From positions 1-64,000 of the forward strand of contig NZ_FWXH01000017.1 of the NCBI RefSeq assembly GCF_900176305.1: DNA of 64,000 nt, written 5' to 3'. Within the stretch, counting starts at the first letter, position 1, and the number at the start of each line of letters is the position of its first letter. Source of the stretch: Clostridium acidisoli DSM 12555. GTDB lineage: Bacteria; Bacillota; Clostridia; Clostridiales; Clostridiaceae. The translations under genes were made by a program, and so were the position numbers. Of the stretch, positions 53,890 through 62,546 are shown in pieces. The notes under the pieces are model-generated. The model saw nothing but the letters and a program-made list of their open reading frames with translations. It ran no database searches and was not told the origin of the DNA.

Positions 53890-54288
53890 ATGATATTTAA
53901 ATTAAATCTTGATAGTGATATTCCTATATATGTTCAACTCAGAAATCAAATAGTAATGGGCATTGGTTTAGGATATCTAAAACCAGATGAAAGTCTTCCA
54001 ACTGTAAGGCATCTAGCAGAAGATATTGGTGTAAATGCCATGACTGTCAATAAAGCCTACACAATTTTAAAAAATGAAGGATTTATATCTATAAATAGAA
54101 GACATGGTGCAATAGTTAATGTTTCATCTGCTGACAATATAGAAGTCCGAGAAAAGCTAGAATCAGAACTTGCGTTAGTTATCTCTGAAGCTGGACTTAA
54201 AGGTATAAGTAAAAGTGATTTTATTACTATTTGTGATAAGTTATTTCAAGAGATGAGCGGTATTAATAAAGATCTCGTAATTGATTAA
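53890..54288 (+). CDS. GntR family regulator, YtrA subfamily
   Basis: A 132-residue short GntR protein: the winged helix (DIPIYVQLRNQIVMGIGLGYLKPDESLPTVRHLAEDIGVNAMTVNKAYTIL, about 8-57) is followed only by a small helical tail, the mark of the YtrA subfamily, whose members usually control ABC transporters. AAAGGAGG before ATG 53890. Operon with the DUF5808 protein 14 bp downstream; the ABC genes upstream are natural candidate targets, though their promoter lacks an obvious TTGTATTA pair. Confidence 0.9.
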   Translation: MIFKLNLDSDIPIYVQLRNQIVMGIGLGYLKPDESLPTVRHLAEDIGVNAMTVNKAYTILKNEGFISINRRHGAIVNVSSADNIEVREKLESELALVISEAGLKGISKSDFITICDKLFQEMSGINKDLVID

Positions 54289-54302
54289 AAGGAGGACTTA
54301 AA

Positions 54303-55685
54303 ATGGATATCATATATTTTGTCATTATATTTGTAGGTATCGTTGTACTCTTATGTGAAATTGCTGTTTGGATATCATCTTCTTACTCTAATAGAAATAT
54401 AGTTTTTGGGGTAACAATTCCAACTAGTGAACTTAAAAATGAAGAGATAAACTTACTTAAAGTTAAATTTAAGTTGTTATGGCATAAATATCTTTTAATA
54501 AGTATTTTAACCTTTATTCCTGTTCTATTTCTACACAAATTCAGTCCTTATAATATTTTATACCTTGTGCTTTGGGCATGTATAGCAGCAATATACTTAG
54601 GAACAAAACCATATGTTACTATACATAATGAACTAATGTCAATTAAAAAACAGAATGATTGGTTTTGTGGTAATACTCATGAAGTTACAATCGACACTAA
54701 GGCTTCACACTTAAAAAATAAAAAAGTTATTTCAATCTATTGGCTTATAGGTTCCTTTGTTATTCCAATAGCTTGCCTACCAATAGTAAAAAGTACTACT
54801 TTAATCTTACCAATATCGGATCTGTTAATAAAAATACTAATTGTATTTTTATATAAATATACAATGAAGCTAAAAACTAAAGTGTATAGCGAAAATAGTG
54901 TTATAAATGTTGCATTAAACTGTGAGCGTCAACGCTTTCTATCATTATTTTGGACTATTGTTTCATATATAAATAGCCTAAGCATTTTTATAGCCTGCCT
55001 AATTATTTCAAGAATAGTTCCATATAACGTATTCTCACTAATTTCATCAATAACAATTGCGCCAATTTTAATGCTCCTATTAATTATGTATTATCTTAAT
55101 AAATTTAAATATATTAAGTCAGAGCTTCTTAATAGTGACGACAAACCTATTATTGTAGATGATGATGAATATTGGATAAATGGTTTATTTTACTGTAACC
55201 CTAATGATAATTCATTTTTAGTTGAAAAACGTGGTGGAATCGGTGTTACATTTAACTTTGCAAAAAAATCTGCCAGGTCGATAATTTATTTAACCGGACT
55301 TTTAGTAGTAGGTACTGTCATTTTAATTGGGGGTATTAGTATTAGTCAAAACTCTTATACCCCAACGCTAAGTATTTCTAACAACGAGATAAAAATAGAT
55401 TGTCCTATGTATTCTACAAGCTTTTATAAATCAAACATTTCTTTTGTATCATTAGTACAAAATATACCTAATAGTTCTAAAACAAATGGCTTTGATAGCT
55501 CTGAGTATCTAAGAGGACATTTTAGTGTTGATAATTATGATGGAGCAGCTTTATTATATGTTTTTCGAAACAACCCACCCTATATTGTTATAAAGCTTAA
55601 GGATGGAAATTATGTTTTTTTCAATGATAGGAACAAATCAGATACTTTAAAGCTATACACTAAATTAAAAAATTTAAACCAATAA
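54303..55685 (+). CDS. DUF5808/DUF1648-type membrane protein
   Basis: A 460-residue membrane protein with about eight helices. The DUF5808 domain is visible near residues 280-315 (DDDEYWINGLFYCNPNDNSFLVEKRGGIGVTFNFAKK), followed by a membrane helix and an extracytoplasmic C-terminal PH-like segment (about 355-455). Such proteins follow YtrA-type regulators in many Firmicutes; the role, perhaps in envelope stress or bacteriocin immunity (SdpI-like), is not established. AAAGGAGG site; a bidirectional terminator follows. Confidence 0.83.
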   Translation: MDIIYFVIIFVGIVVLLCEIAVWISSSYSNRNIVFGVTIPTSELKNEEINLLKVKFKLLWHKYLLISILTFIPVLFLHKFSPYNILYLVLWACIAAIYLGTKPYVTIHNELMSIKKQNDWFCGNTHEVTIDTKASHLKNKKVISIYWLIGSFVIPIACLPIVKSTTLILPISDLLIKILIVFLYKYTMKLKTKVYSENSVINVALNCERQRFLSLFWTIVSYINSLSIFIACLIISRIVPYNVFSLISSITIAPILMLLLIMYYLNKFKYIKSELLNSDDKPIIVDDDEYWINGLFYCNPNDNSFLVEKRGGIGVTFNFAKKSARSIIYLTGLLVVGTVILIGGISISQNSYTPTLSISNNEIKIDCPMYSTSFYKSNISFVSLVQNIPNSSKTNGFDSSEYLRGHFSVDNYDGAALLYVFRNNPPYIVIKLKDGNYVFFNDRNKSDTLKLYTKLKNLNQ

Positions 55686-55686
55686 T

Positions 55687-55726
55687 AAAGGAAGCTCGTT
55701 ACACAAATTTATAACGAGCTTCTTTT
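55687..55726. terminator. Bidirectional terminator
   Basis: AAAGGAAGCTCGTTA / TAACGAGCTTCTTTT inverted repeat between the convergent DUF5808 gene and serS. Confidence 0.9.
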
Positions 55727-55727
55727 A

Positions 55728-57005
55728 TTATTTTATTATATCTTTTCCCATGTATGTTTTTAATGCATCAGGAACTGTTATACTTCCATCTTCATTTTGG
55801 TAATTTTCAAGTATTGCTGCAACTGTTCTTCCTATAGCAACACCAGATCCATTGATTGTATGAACGAAAGCTGGTTTTGATTTTGCATCTTCTTTATACC
55901 TAATGTTAGCACGTCTTGCTTGGAAATCTTCAAAGTTACTACAACTTGAAATTTCTACATATCTGTTGTAACTAGGCATCCAAACTTCTATATCATATTT
56001 TAAAGCAGCAGTGAAACCTAAATCACCTTTGCATATTCTTACAACTCTATATGGAAGACCTAAAACCTGAAGAACCTCTTCTGCATCACTAGTTAATTTT
56101 TCAAGTTCATTATAAGAATCTTCTGGCTTTGTAAATTTAACAAGTTCTACTTTATTAAATTGATGCTGACGAACAAGTCCTCTTGTATCCCTTCCAGCTG
56201 ATCCTGCTTCTGATCTAAAACATGCACTATATGCAGCAAATTTTTTAGGAAGTTCATCGCCTTTTAGAACTTCATCCCTAAAAAGATTCGTTACTGGAAC
56301 TTCTGCTGTTGGAATTAAGAAGAAACCATTGTTCTCTATTTTAAATGCATCTTCTTCAAATTTAGGAAGTTGACCAGTACCTGTCATACTTGTTCTATTA
56401 ACCATGTATGGTGGTAGTATTTCTGTATATCCATGTTTTTCTGTATGCAAATCTAAGAAAAAGCTTATAATTGATCTTTCAAGTCTTGCTCCAAGACCTT
56501 TATAAAAAGTAAATCTTGAACCTGCCACTTTTCCAGCTCTTTCAAAATCAAGTATATCAAGTTTTGTTCCTAAATCCCAATGAGCTTTGTTTTCAAAGTC
56601 AAATTTTCTTGGCTCTCCCCATTTTCTTATTTCAACATTATCCTCATCTGATTTTCCTTCTGGAACACTTGGGTTTGGAATATTGGGTATCCTCATCATT
56701 ATGTACTCTAAATCTTCATCTACCTTTGAAACCTCAACATCTAAAGCCTTTATTTCATCAGAAAGCTTTTTCATATCTGCCATTATTGCATCAGTATTTT
56801 CTCCGGCTCTCTTAAGTTTTGCAATTTCCCCAGACTCAGTATTTCTCTTCTTTTTTAGGTTTTCAACTTCTACTAAAATTTGTCTTCTTTTTTCGTCTAG
56901 GTTTACAACTTTATCTATAACAGATAAATCAAATTCCTCTCCCCTATTTGTAAGTGCTTTTTTAATTTCTTCTGGATTATTTCTTATTCTTTTTAAATCT
57001 AACAT
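55728..57005 (-). CDS. serS: Seryl-tRNA synthetase
   Basis: A class II synthetase (425 aa): N-terminal tRNA-binding coiled coil (about 28-105), then motif 1, motif 2 ([26 protein letters not shown]) and motif 3 ([19 protein letters not shown]). The TAEVP serine/ATP loop is intact. It charges the four tRNA-Ser of this window. ATG at 57005 lacks a nearby ribosome site; instead GGAGGGAGG lies beyond a hairpin (57016-57036). No T-box precedes it. Confidence 0.97.
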   Translation of the reverse strand: MLDLKRIRNNPEEIKKALTNRGEEFDLSVIDKVVNLDEKRRQILVEVENLKKKRNTESGEIAKLKRAGENTDAIMADMKKLSDEIKALDVEVSKVDEDLEYIMMRIPNIPNPSVPEGKSDEDNVEIRKWGEPRKFDFENKAHWDLGTKLDILDFERAGKVAGSRFTFYKGLGARLERSIISFFLDLHTEKHGYTEILPPYMVNRTSMTGTGQLPKFEEDAFKIENNGFFLIPTAEVPVTNLFRDEVLKGDELPKKFAAYSACFRSEAGSAGRDTRGLVRQHQFNKVELVKFTKPEDSYNELEKLTSDAEEVLQVLGLPYRVVRICKGDLGFTAALKYDIEVWMPSYNRYVEISSCSNFEDFQARRANIRYKEDAKSKPAFVHTINGSGVAIGRTVAAILENYQNEDGSITVPDALKTYMGKDIIK

Positions 57006-57015
57006 ACCACTTTCA

Positions 57016-57048
57016 CTATAAAACCTTGTTTTATAGCTTCCTCCCTCC
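57016..57048 (-). promoter_or_regulatory. Hairpin between ribosome site and serS start
   Basis: Minus strand GGAGGGAGGAAG (57037-57048), then CTATAAAAC-AAG-GTTTTATAG (57016-57036, perfect 9-bp stem), then ten bases to ATG. Folding the stem would bring the ribosome site to about 13 nt from the start. Confidence 0.65.
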
Positions 57049-57173
57049 GATTTGTATTATATATAATTAATTTATTTACCTCTATAGAATATAGTTTATG
57101 CTATTTAAACTCACTATGTTAGTTTATCATTTATAAGGTAATTTTTCAATTATTCTTAATGTCTTTAATCCTT

Positions 57174-58388
57174 TTAAACATCAGTATCAAGTTTCTGAAG
57201 AAGTCCATTTCCGATTACTCCAATAAGCATAAGGATTGATATAATTGTCCATGTAACAGTATATCCAAAAGAATTTGAAACGTTTCCCATAACCATTGGT
57301 CCAAAAGCATATCCTGCACCAGATATGATAGGAAGTATGGAGTTAAGTCTTCCTCTATGAGAAGCCGGTGTATGATTTGCTACAAATGTACCTTCATTTG
57401 TAGATATCATTATTTCTCCTAAGGTCATTATAAATATAGATATAAAGAACATCGGTAATTTATTTATATATCCAAATATACCAAATGATACGGTATAAAA
57501 TAACCCTCCAATTGCAATAGCTTTAAGTGGCTTTATTTTATGTAGAACTGTAGTTATTAGAGGAGTAAATGAAATCACTACAAGACCATTTATTGCTGCT
57601 ACAAAGCCATAAAACTTTGCTCCATTTGACTTGAATAACTCTGCCATTTGAAGTGGAAGTGTAAAACTCCATTGAGAATATGAAAAACCATATAATAACA
57701 TTATTAATGAAAAATAAAGAAGTATAGGTCTTTTTAACAAAACACTTATTACTGATCCTTCTTCACTCTTTTCTAATGTTCTCTCTTCTGAATCCATATG
57801 TGTATTTTTACCTTTAAAGGTTTCATTTATAAATATATATATGATTACAATTGATAATATGGATGTTACACCATCTCCTAAAAATAAAACTGATAGATGA
57901 TCTCTGTAAAGAATTCCACCTAGTACTGGTGCCACTGAAACACCTATATTAAGTCCCATATAAAGAAGCGAATAAGAACTTTTTCTATTTCTAGGCGTAG
58001 TTAAATCTGCTAGCATCGCATCATATGCTGGTGCAGATATCGAGTAACAATTTGCTGCAAATATAATAACAATTATTATAAAAATATTAGGTTTCATAAA
58101 TCCGCATATGAGATATGAAATAGCCCCTAAAGTTTGAAAGATTATTATTACCTTTTTCCTTCCTATTGAATCTGCAATTTTTCCACCTAAAATTAAACTT
58201 GGAACCTGGGATACAGCCATTAATGTTACTACTGTTCCTGCCTTTGCTGGTGAAAGTCCGATTTTTTGAGTAATTATAATTGATAGAAGTGGATAAACAA
58301 AGTTTCCTAGGCAATTTATTATTCTTGATATAAATAGAATATATATTTCCCTAGGTAATCCTTTGTATGTAGTAAATATGTTTTTCAT
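57174..58388 (-). CDS. MFS transporter
   Basis: A 404-residue major facilitator with 12 predicted helices and the motif A loop GGKIADSIGRKK between helices 2 and 3. The subfamily resembles drug or sugar efflux pumps (DHA1-like); no substrate can be assigned. AAGGGG site, monocistronic, 168 bp after the serS promoter region. Confidence 0.9.
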   Translation of the reverse strand: MKNIFTTYKGLPREIYILFISRIINCLGNFVYPLLSIIITQKIGLSPAKAGTVVTLMAVSQVPSLILGGKIADSIGRKKVIIIFQTLGAISYLICGFMKPNIFIIIVIIFAANCYSISAPAYDAMLADLTTPRNRKSSYSLLYMGLNIGVSVAPVLGGILYRDHLSVLFLGDGVTSILSIVIIYIFINETFKGKNTHMDSEERTLEKSEEGSVISVLLKRPILLYFSLIMLLYGFSYSQWSFTLPLQMAELFKSNGAKFYGFVAAINGLVVISFTPLITTVLHKIKPLKAIAIGGLFYTVSFGIFGYINKLPMFFISIFIMTLGEIMISTNEGTFVANHTPASHRGRLNSILPIISGAGYAFGPMVMGNVSNSFGYTVTWTIISILMLIGVIGNGLLQKLDTDV

Positions 58389-58494
58389 AAAATGCCCCTT
58401 AATTATATTTTGTGCTAATATAATTAATTATAACATCATATTACTAGGAAATACTATTGGATTTTAATATCTTAAGAATGGTGTTATGTTTTAA

Positions 58495-58530
58495 AGTGAG
58501 ATATTGTTAAAATTACATACAATTCTCACT
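58495..58530 (-). terminator. Possible terminator of the serine operon
   Basis: AGTGAG-ATTGT / ACAAT-CTCACT inverted repeat followed by a T-rich stretch on the minus strand, 26 nt after the DUF1015 gene. Confidence 0.5.
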
Positions 58531-58555
58531 ATTTATTTTATATAAGGTATATCAC

Positions 58556-59800
58556 TTATTCAAGAGAGTGTATAAAAATTCCACTTCTTATTTTCGGTTC
58601 AAACCAAGTTGATTTAGGCGGCATTACTTTTTTTTCATCTGCTATTTTCATAAGTTCTTCTATGGAAGTTGGGTACATTGAGAATGCAATTTCCATATCA
58701 CTATTTGCCCTCTTTGTTAACTCTTTAATGCCTCTTATTCCTCCAACAAATTCAATTCTATCATCTTTCCTAGGATCCTTAATTCCTAAAATTGGATCTA
58801 ATAAATTGTCTTGAAGTATAGAAACATCTAATGAAGCAACTACATCATCTTCATTGATTTTTTCCTGCTTTGCCTTCAATTTATACCAAACACCATGAGT
58901 ATACATTCCAAAATAGTGTCTCTCTTCTGGTTTATATTCCTCTACTGTTCGTAACTTTTCTACTTCAAATTTCTCTTTTATTTTATTTAAAAGTTCTTCT
59001 ATTGTAAGTCCATTAAGATCCTTTACAACTCTATTATAATCAAATATCTTTAACTCTTCTGCTGGATATAAAACTGAAAGAAAATAGTTAAATTCATCTT
59101 CATCCCTATAATTTGGATTTTGCTCTCTTCTCATCTGTCCAACCTTAATTGCTGCTGCAGTTCTATGATGCCCATCTGCTATATATAATGAAGGAATTTT
59201 ATCAAAAACATCAATTATTTTTTTTATAATCTCATCATCTTTAATACTCCAAACTATATGGGTTATACCATCTTCTGAAATGAAATCATATATCGGAACC
59301 TTTTTAGTACTATTTTCAACTATTTTATCAATCTCTTCATGCCTTTTATAAGTTAAAAATATTGGTCCTGTATTTGCATTACAGTAGTCAACATGATTTA
59401 TTCTATCACGTTCCTTATCCTCTCTTGTATACTCATGTTTTTTTACAACACCATTTAAATAATCATCTATGGATGTACAACATACTATTCCCGTTTGAAC
59501 TCTTCCATCCATAATTTGTCTATATATATAAATATTGTGTTCATTATCTTCTATAAATATACCTTTATTTATAAATTCATTAAGATTACTTTTTGCCTTT
59601 TCATATACTTTTTTATCATAAGGATTAATTCCATCTTCAAGGTCAATTTCTGCTCTATCGATGTGAAGAAAGGAGTAAGGATTCCCCTTCACCATCTCCT
59701 TTGCTTCTTCATAATTCATAACATCGTATGGAAGAGCAGCAACTTTGCCTGCAAGATTTTCTTTAGGTCTTATAGCTCTAAAAGCCTTAATTTTTGCCAC
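58556..59800 (-). CDS. DUF1015 family protein
   Basis: A 414-residue protein of the DUF1015 family (FRAIRPKENLAGKVAALPYDVMNYEEAKEMVKGNPYSFLHIDR; YIADGHHRTAAAIKVG; GMYTHGVWYKL). It is co-transcribed with serA and the class V aminotransferase, an association conserved in Clostridium and Thermotoga. Some family members act as serine kinases (free-serine kinase SerK type, which makes O-phosphoserine); that role would fit the operon and is inferred. GTG start after TTAGGAGG. Confidence 0.85.
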   Translation of the reverse strand: MAKIKAFRAIRPKENLAGKVAALPYDVMNYEEAKEMVKGNPYSFLHIDRAEIDLEDGINPYDKKVYEKAKSNLNEFINKGIFIEDNEHNIYIYRQIMDGRVQTGIVCCTSIDDYLNGVVKKHEYTREDKERDRINHVDYCNANTGPIFLTYKRHEEIDKIVENSTKKVPIYDFISEDGITHIVWSIKDDEIIKKIIDVFDKIPSLYIADGHHRTAAAIKVGQMRREQNPNYRDEDEFNYFLSVLYPAEELKIFDYNRVVKDLNGLTIEELLNKIKEKFEVEKLRTVEEYKPEERHYFGMYTHGVWYKLKAKQEKINEDDVVASLDVSILQDNLLDPILGIKDPRKDDRIEFVGGIRGIKELTKRANSDMEIAFSMYPTSIEELMKIADEKKVMPPKSTWFEPKIRSGIFIHSLE

Positions 59801-59818
59801 GTTAACTCCTCCTAAAAT

Positions 59819-60736
59819 TTAATGCTTTTTATTGAAAAATTGTTCAACTATCTCAACTATTTCCTCACCAATTCTTTCCTGAGCCTCTTCTGTTGCTGCC
59901 CCTATATGTGGTGTTAGTGATATTTTAGTATTTTTTAATAATTCTTCATTCTTTATAGGTTCCTCTTCAAACACATCAAGTGCTGCTCCTTTTAGCTTTC
60001 CTTTATCTAATGCTGCTACTAGTGCCTTTTCATCTAAAACTCCACCTCTAGCACAGTTTATTACATAAGCGCCATCCTTCATAATATTGAATTCCTTTTC
60101 GCCTATAACATAAGGTTCGCCCTTTGTATATGGTATATGAAGAGATATAAAATCAGCTTGCTTTATTACTTCTTCCTTTGAAACACAAGTACACGTAGGC
60201 ACTTCATCTATTTTGCAAATGTCATAATAAACAACTTTCATACCAAAGGCAACTGCTCTTTTAGCAACTTCTCTAGCTATTCTCCCAAAACCAATTAAAC
60301 CTAATGTTTTTCCATATAACTCATTACCTTGATACTTTTTCTTTTCCCATTTTCCTTGTCTCATTGTAACATTTGCAATAGCTATATTCCTTGCAGCTGC
60401 AATCATGTGACCAAACGTCATTTCTGCAACAGAAATACTACTTGCATTCGGAGTATTATTAACCTTTATTCCATTCTCAAGTGCATATGCAGCATCAATA
60501 TTGTCAATACCGACCCCACCCCTAATAACAAGCTTCAGTCTGCCATTTACTGCTGCTTCATCTATTAAGTCTTTTCTTACCTTAGTTGCAGATCTTACAA
60601 TTAAACAATCTATATTTTTTATTTCTTTTTTCAATTTCTCTGGTTCAATGTGATCTTTTATAACTTCATAGCCCTTTTCCTCTAATGCTTCCACAGCCTT
60701 ATTTTCAATACCATCATTAGCTAATATTCTTATCAT
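59819..60736 (-). CDS. serA: D-3-phosphoglycerate dehydrogenase
   Basis: A 305-residue short-form PGDH without the C-terminal ACT domain. The 2-hydroxyacid dehydrogenase motifs are GLIGFGRIAREVAKRA (NAD), the Arg in INCARGGVLDEKAL, the Glu in DVFEEEP and the catalytic His in LTPHIGAATEEAQ. First step of serine synthesis from 3-phosphoglycerate. 19 bp after the aminotransferase, GGGGGG site. Lacking ACT, it is not expected to be serine-inhibited; control is by the T-box. Confidence 0.95.
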   Translation of the reverse strand: MIRILANDGIENKAVEALEEKGYEVIKDHIEPEKLKKEIKNIDCLIVRSATKVRKDLIDEAAVNGRLKLVIRGGVGIDNIDAAYALENGIKVNNTPNASSISVAEMTFGHMIAAARNIAIANVTMRQGKWEKKKYQGNELYGKTLGLIGFGRIAREVAKRAVAFGMKVVYYDICKIDEVPTCTCVSKEEVIKQADFISLHIPYTKGEPYVIGEKEFNIMKDGAYVINCARGGVLDEKALVAALDKGKLKGAALDVFEEEPIKNEELLKNTKISLTPHIGAATEEAQERIGEEIVEIVEQFFNKKH

Positions 60737-60755
60737 AAAAATAGCCCCCCTAAAT

Positions 60756-61826
60756 TTATAAACCTAATATGTCATTAATATTTTCAATTAATTCCTTAAT
60801 ATCACTTAATGAGCATTCTGCCATATGAGCAATTCTAAAAGTTTTTTCCTTTAGATTTCCATAACCATTTGATATTTGAAAACCTCTTTCACCTAATTTT
60901 TTATTTAAATCAGCGACACTTATTCCCCTTGTATTTTTTATAGTTGTCACTGTATTAGAAAGATGATTTTCATCCCCAAATATATCAAAATATTTTTTAG
61001 CCCAATTTCTTACATACTCTGCCATTTGTATATGCCTTTTATATCTATTGTCCATACCTTCTTGAAGCATTTTATCTAATGCAAAATCTAGTGCAAACAT
61101 GTGTGATAATGAAGGTGTTGATGGATATTGATAATCCTTTTTCTGTATAAACTCATAAAGATGTAATAAATCAAGGTAATATCCTCTAAACGGTACTTGT
61201 TTTGCTCTCTCAACAGCTTTTTTAGAAAAAGAACAAACTGCAAGTCCTGGAGGAAGTCCTAATGCTTTTTGTGAAGATGTTATACATATATCGATTCCTA
61301 GCTTATCTACTGGTATATCTGTTCCAGCCATAGAACTTACCGTATCAACACACCAAATTATATCTGGATATTTGTTTATAACCTTAGCTAAATCTTCTAA
61401 TGGATTCATTATTCCTGTTGAAGTTTCATTGTGAGTTATTGTAACTAAATCATATTTCCCTGTGCTTAAAACCTCATCTACAAGTTTTGGATCTGTTGTT
61501 TTTCCAAAATCAACTTCAAACAAATCTGCAGCCACATTATTGTTTAGTGCCATTTCATACCATCTTTTTCCAAAAGCCCCTATTGAAAATACAGCAGCCC
61601 TTTTTGCTGTACAGCATCTTATTGCCCCTTCCATAAGTCCACTACCTGAAGTTGTTGATAATAGTATTTCCTCTTTAGTTTGAAAAACTATTCTAAGTTT
61701 ATCACTAATTCCCCTCTGTAATGTTGATGCATCCTTACTTCTATGTCCAATCATTGGTGTTGCCATCTTTAAAAGTACATCCTCACTAACTTCTACAGGT
61801 CCTGGAATAAATAACTTTTTATGCAT
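60756..61826 (-). CDS. Class V aminotransferase, probable phosphoserine aminotransferase
   Basis: A 356-residue PLP enzyme of the alanine-glyoxylate/serine-pyruvate type: start FIPGPVEVSEDVLLKMATPMIGHRS, ETSTGIMNPL, VDTVSSMAGTDIPVDKLGID and the Schiff-base lysine in CITSSQKALGLPPGLA. Because it opens a serA operon behind a serine T-box, it most likely acts as the phosphoserine aminotransferase of this organism, though it is not of the SerC sequence type. GTAGGGGGCAAAA before ATG. Confidence 0.87.
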   Translation of the reverse strand: MHKKLFIPGPVEVSEDVLLKMATPMIGHRSKDASTLQRGISDKLRIVFQTKEEILLSTTSGSGLMEGAIRCCTAKRAAVFSIGAFGKRWYEMALNNNVAADLFEVDFGKTTDPKLVDEVLSTGKYDLVTITHNETSTGIMNPLEDLAKVINKYPDIIWCVDTVSSMAGTDIPVDKLGIDICITSSQKALGLPPGLAVCSFSKKAVERAKQVPFRGYYLDLLHLYEFIQKKDYQYPSTPSLSHMFALDFALDKMLQEGMDNRYKRHIQMAEYVRNWAKKYFDIFGDENHLSNTVTTIKNTRGISVADLNKKLGERGFQISNGYGNLKEKTFRIAHMAECSLSDIKELIENINDILGL

Positions 61827-61908
61827 ATTTTTGCCCCCTACCTATTATATTTTTTTCTTTTGCCCCAACTACTATGAATCTTTTACAACTAATATATATA
61901 TTTCCCAG

Positions 61909-62140
61909 AAAATAAAAAGAAGCCTTCCATCCCCAATGAAAAGGGACGAAAGGCTCCGCGTTGCCACCCTAATTGATCATAAAATGATCCTCTTAATTAA
62001 AATAACGGCTATTGCAAACCGTATTGCTCATCGCAATCCCTCAGAGGCGGATTCACACAATAAACCTTATCGATTTTCACCAAACATCGACTCTCTAAAA
62101 GCTTTATCATGTTACTATTCTCTTCATAGGTTTCTATAAA
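61909..62140 (-). promoter_or_regulatory. T-box riboswitch, serine specific
   Basis: The T-box sequence AGGGTGGCAACGCGG is at 61956-61970 on the minus strand. Stem I features AGAGAGTCGATG and GGTGAAAATCGAT are upstream. The specifier loop GTGAATCCGCCTCTGA gives TCC (62049-62051), a serine codon read by tRNA-Ser(GGA), itself encoded at 4251. The competing terminator (GCCTTTCGTCCC / GGGGATGGAAGGC, T-run 61909-61918) closes it. It controls the aminotransferase-serA-DUF1015 operon. Confidence 0.95.
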
Positions 62141-62148
62141 TTGTTTTT

Positions 62149-62177
62149 ATTATATTCGCTTTAAATTTATATGTCAA
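62149..62177 (-). promoter_or_regulatory. Promoter of the T-box/serine operon
   Basis: Minus-strand TTGACA (62172-62177), 17 bp, TATAAT (62149-62154), just before the T-box. Confidence 0.9.
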
Positions 62178-62313
62178 TGCTTTCAAATATATTTAATCAT
62201 TTAATTATTTCATCATGGTAATTTTGCTAATAAAATAATTTTATATATTTATTTATGATAAAATACACATTTGATTATCTGTATCCAATTACATTGTTAA
62301 TAGTTAAATTTAT

Positions 62314-62544
62314 TTATAATACACTTCTAGTACATATTATGTTAACTCCAGTGTTTAGTATATTTTTACATATTGTATCCCCACAATTAATAGGCGTTCC
62401 AACATAAATTCTACTTAATGCTTTGGAACATTCAATAAAAAGTTTTCTATCTATTGGCTTTGAACTTTTCACTGGAACAACGTTAATAGCTCCTCCTTTA
62501 ACTCTAACAAGAGTTGTTAATATCTCCTTCTCATTTTCACTCAT
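62314..62544 (-). CDS. DUF1667 family protein, C-terminal part only
   Basis: A 76-residue protein matching the C-terminal part of DUF1667 (TTLVRVKGGAINVVPVKSSKPIDRKLFIECSKALSRIYVGTPINCGDTICKNILNTGVNIICTR). The N-terminal cysteine cluster usual in longer members is absent. DUF1667 proteins accompany GlpA-like flavoproteins; here the flavoprotein gene ends 2 bp upstream. A TGAGG site precedes ATG. Confidence 0.85.
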   Translation of the reverse strand: MSENEKEILTTLVRVKGGAINVVPVKSSKPIDRKLFIECSKALSRIYVGTPINCGDTICKNILNTGVNIICTRSVL

Positions 62545-62546
62545 TA

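Noticed and set aside
56587-57021. 144-codon plus-strand frame
   Set aside because: Antisense of the coiled-coil part of serS, with no ribosome site.
61831-62139. 102-codon plus-strand frame
   Set aside because: Antisense of the T-box riboswitch.
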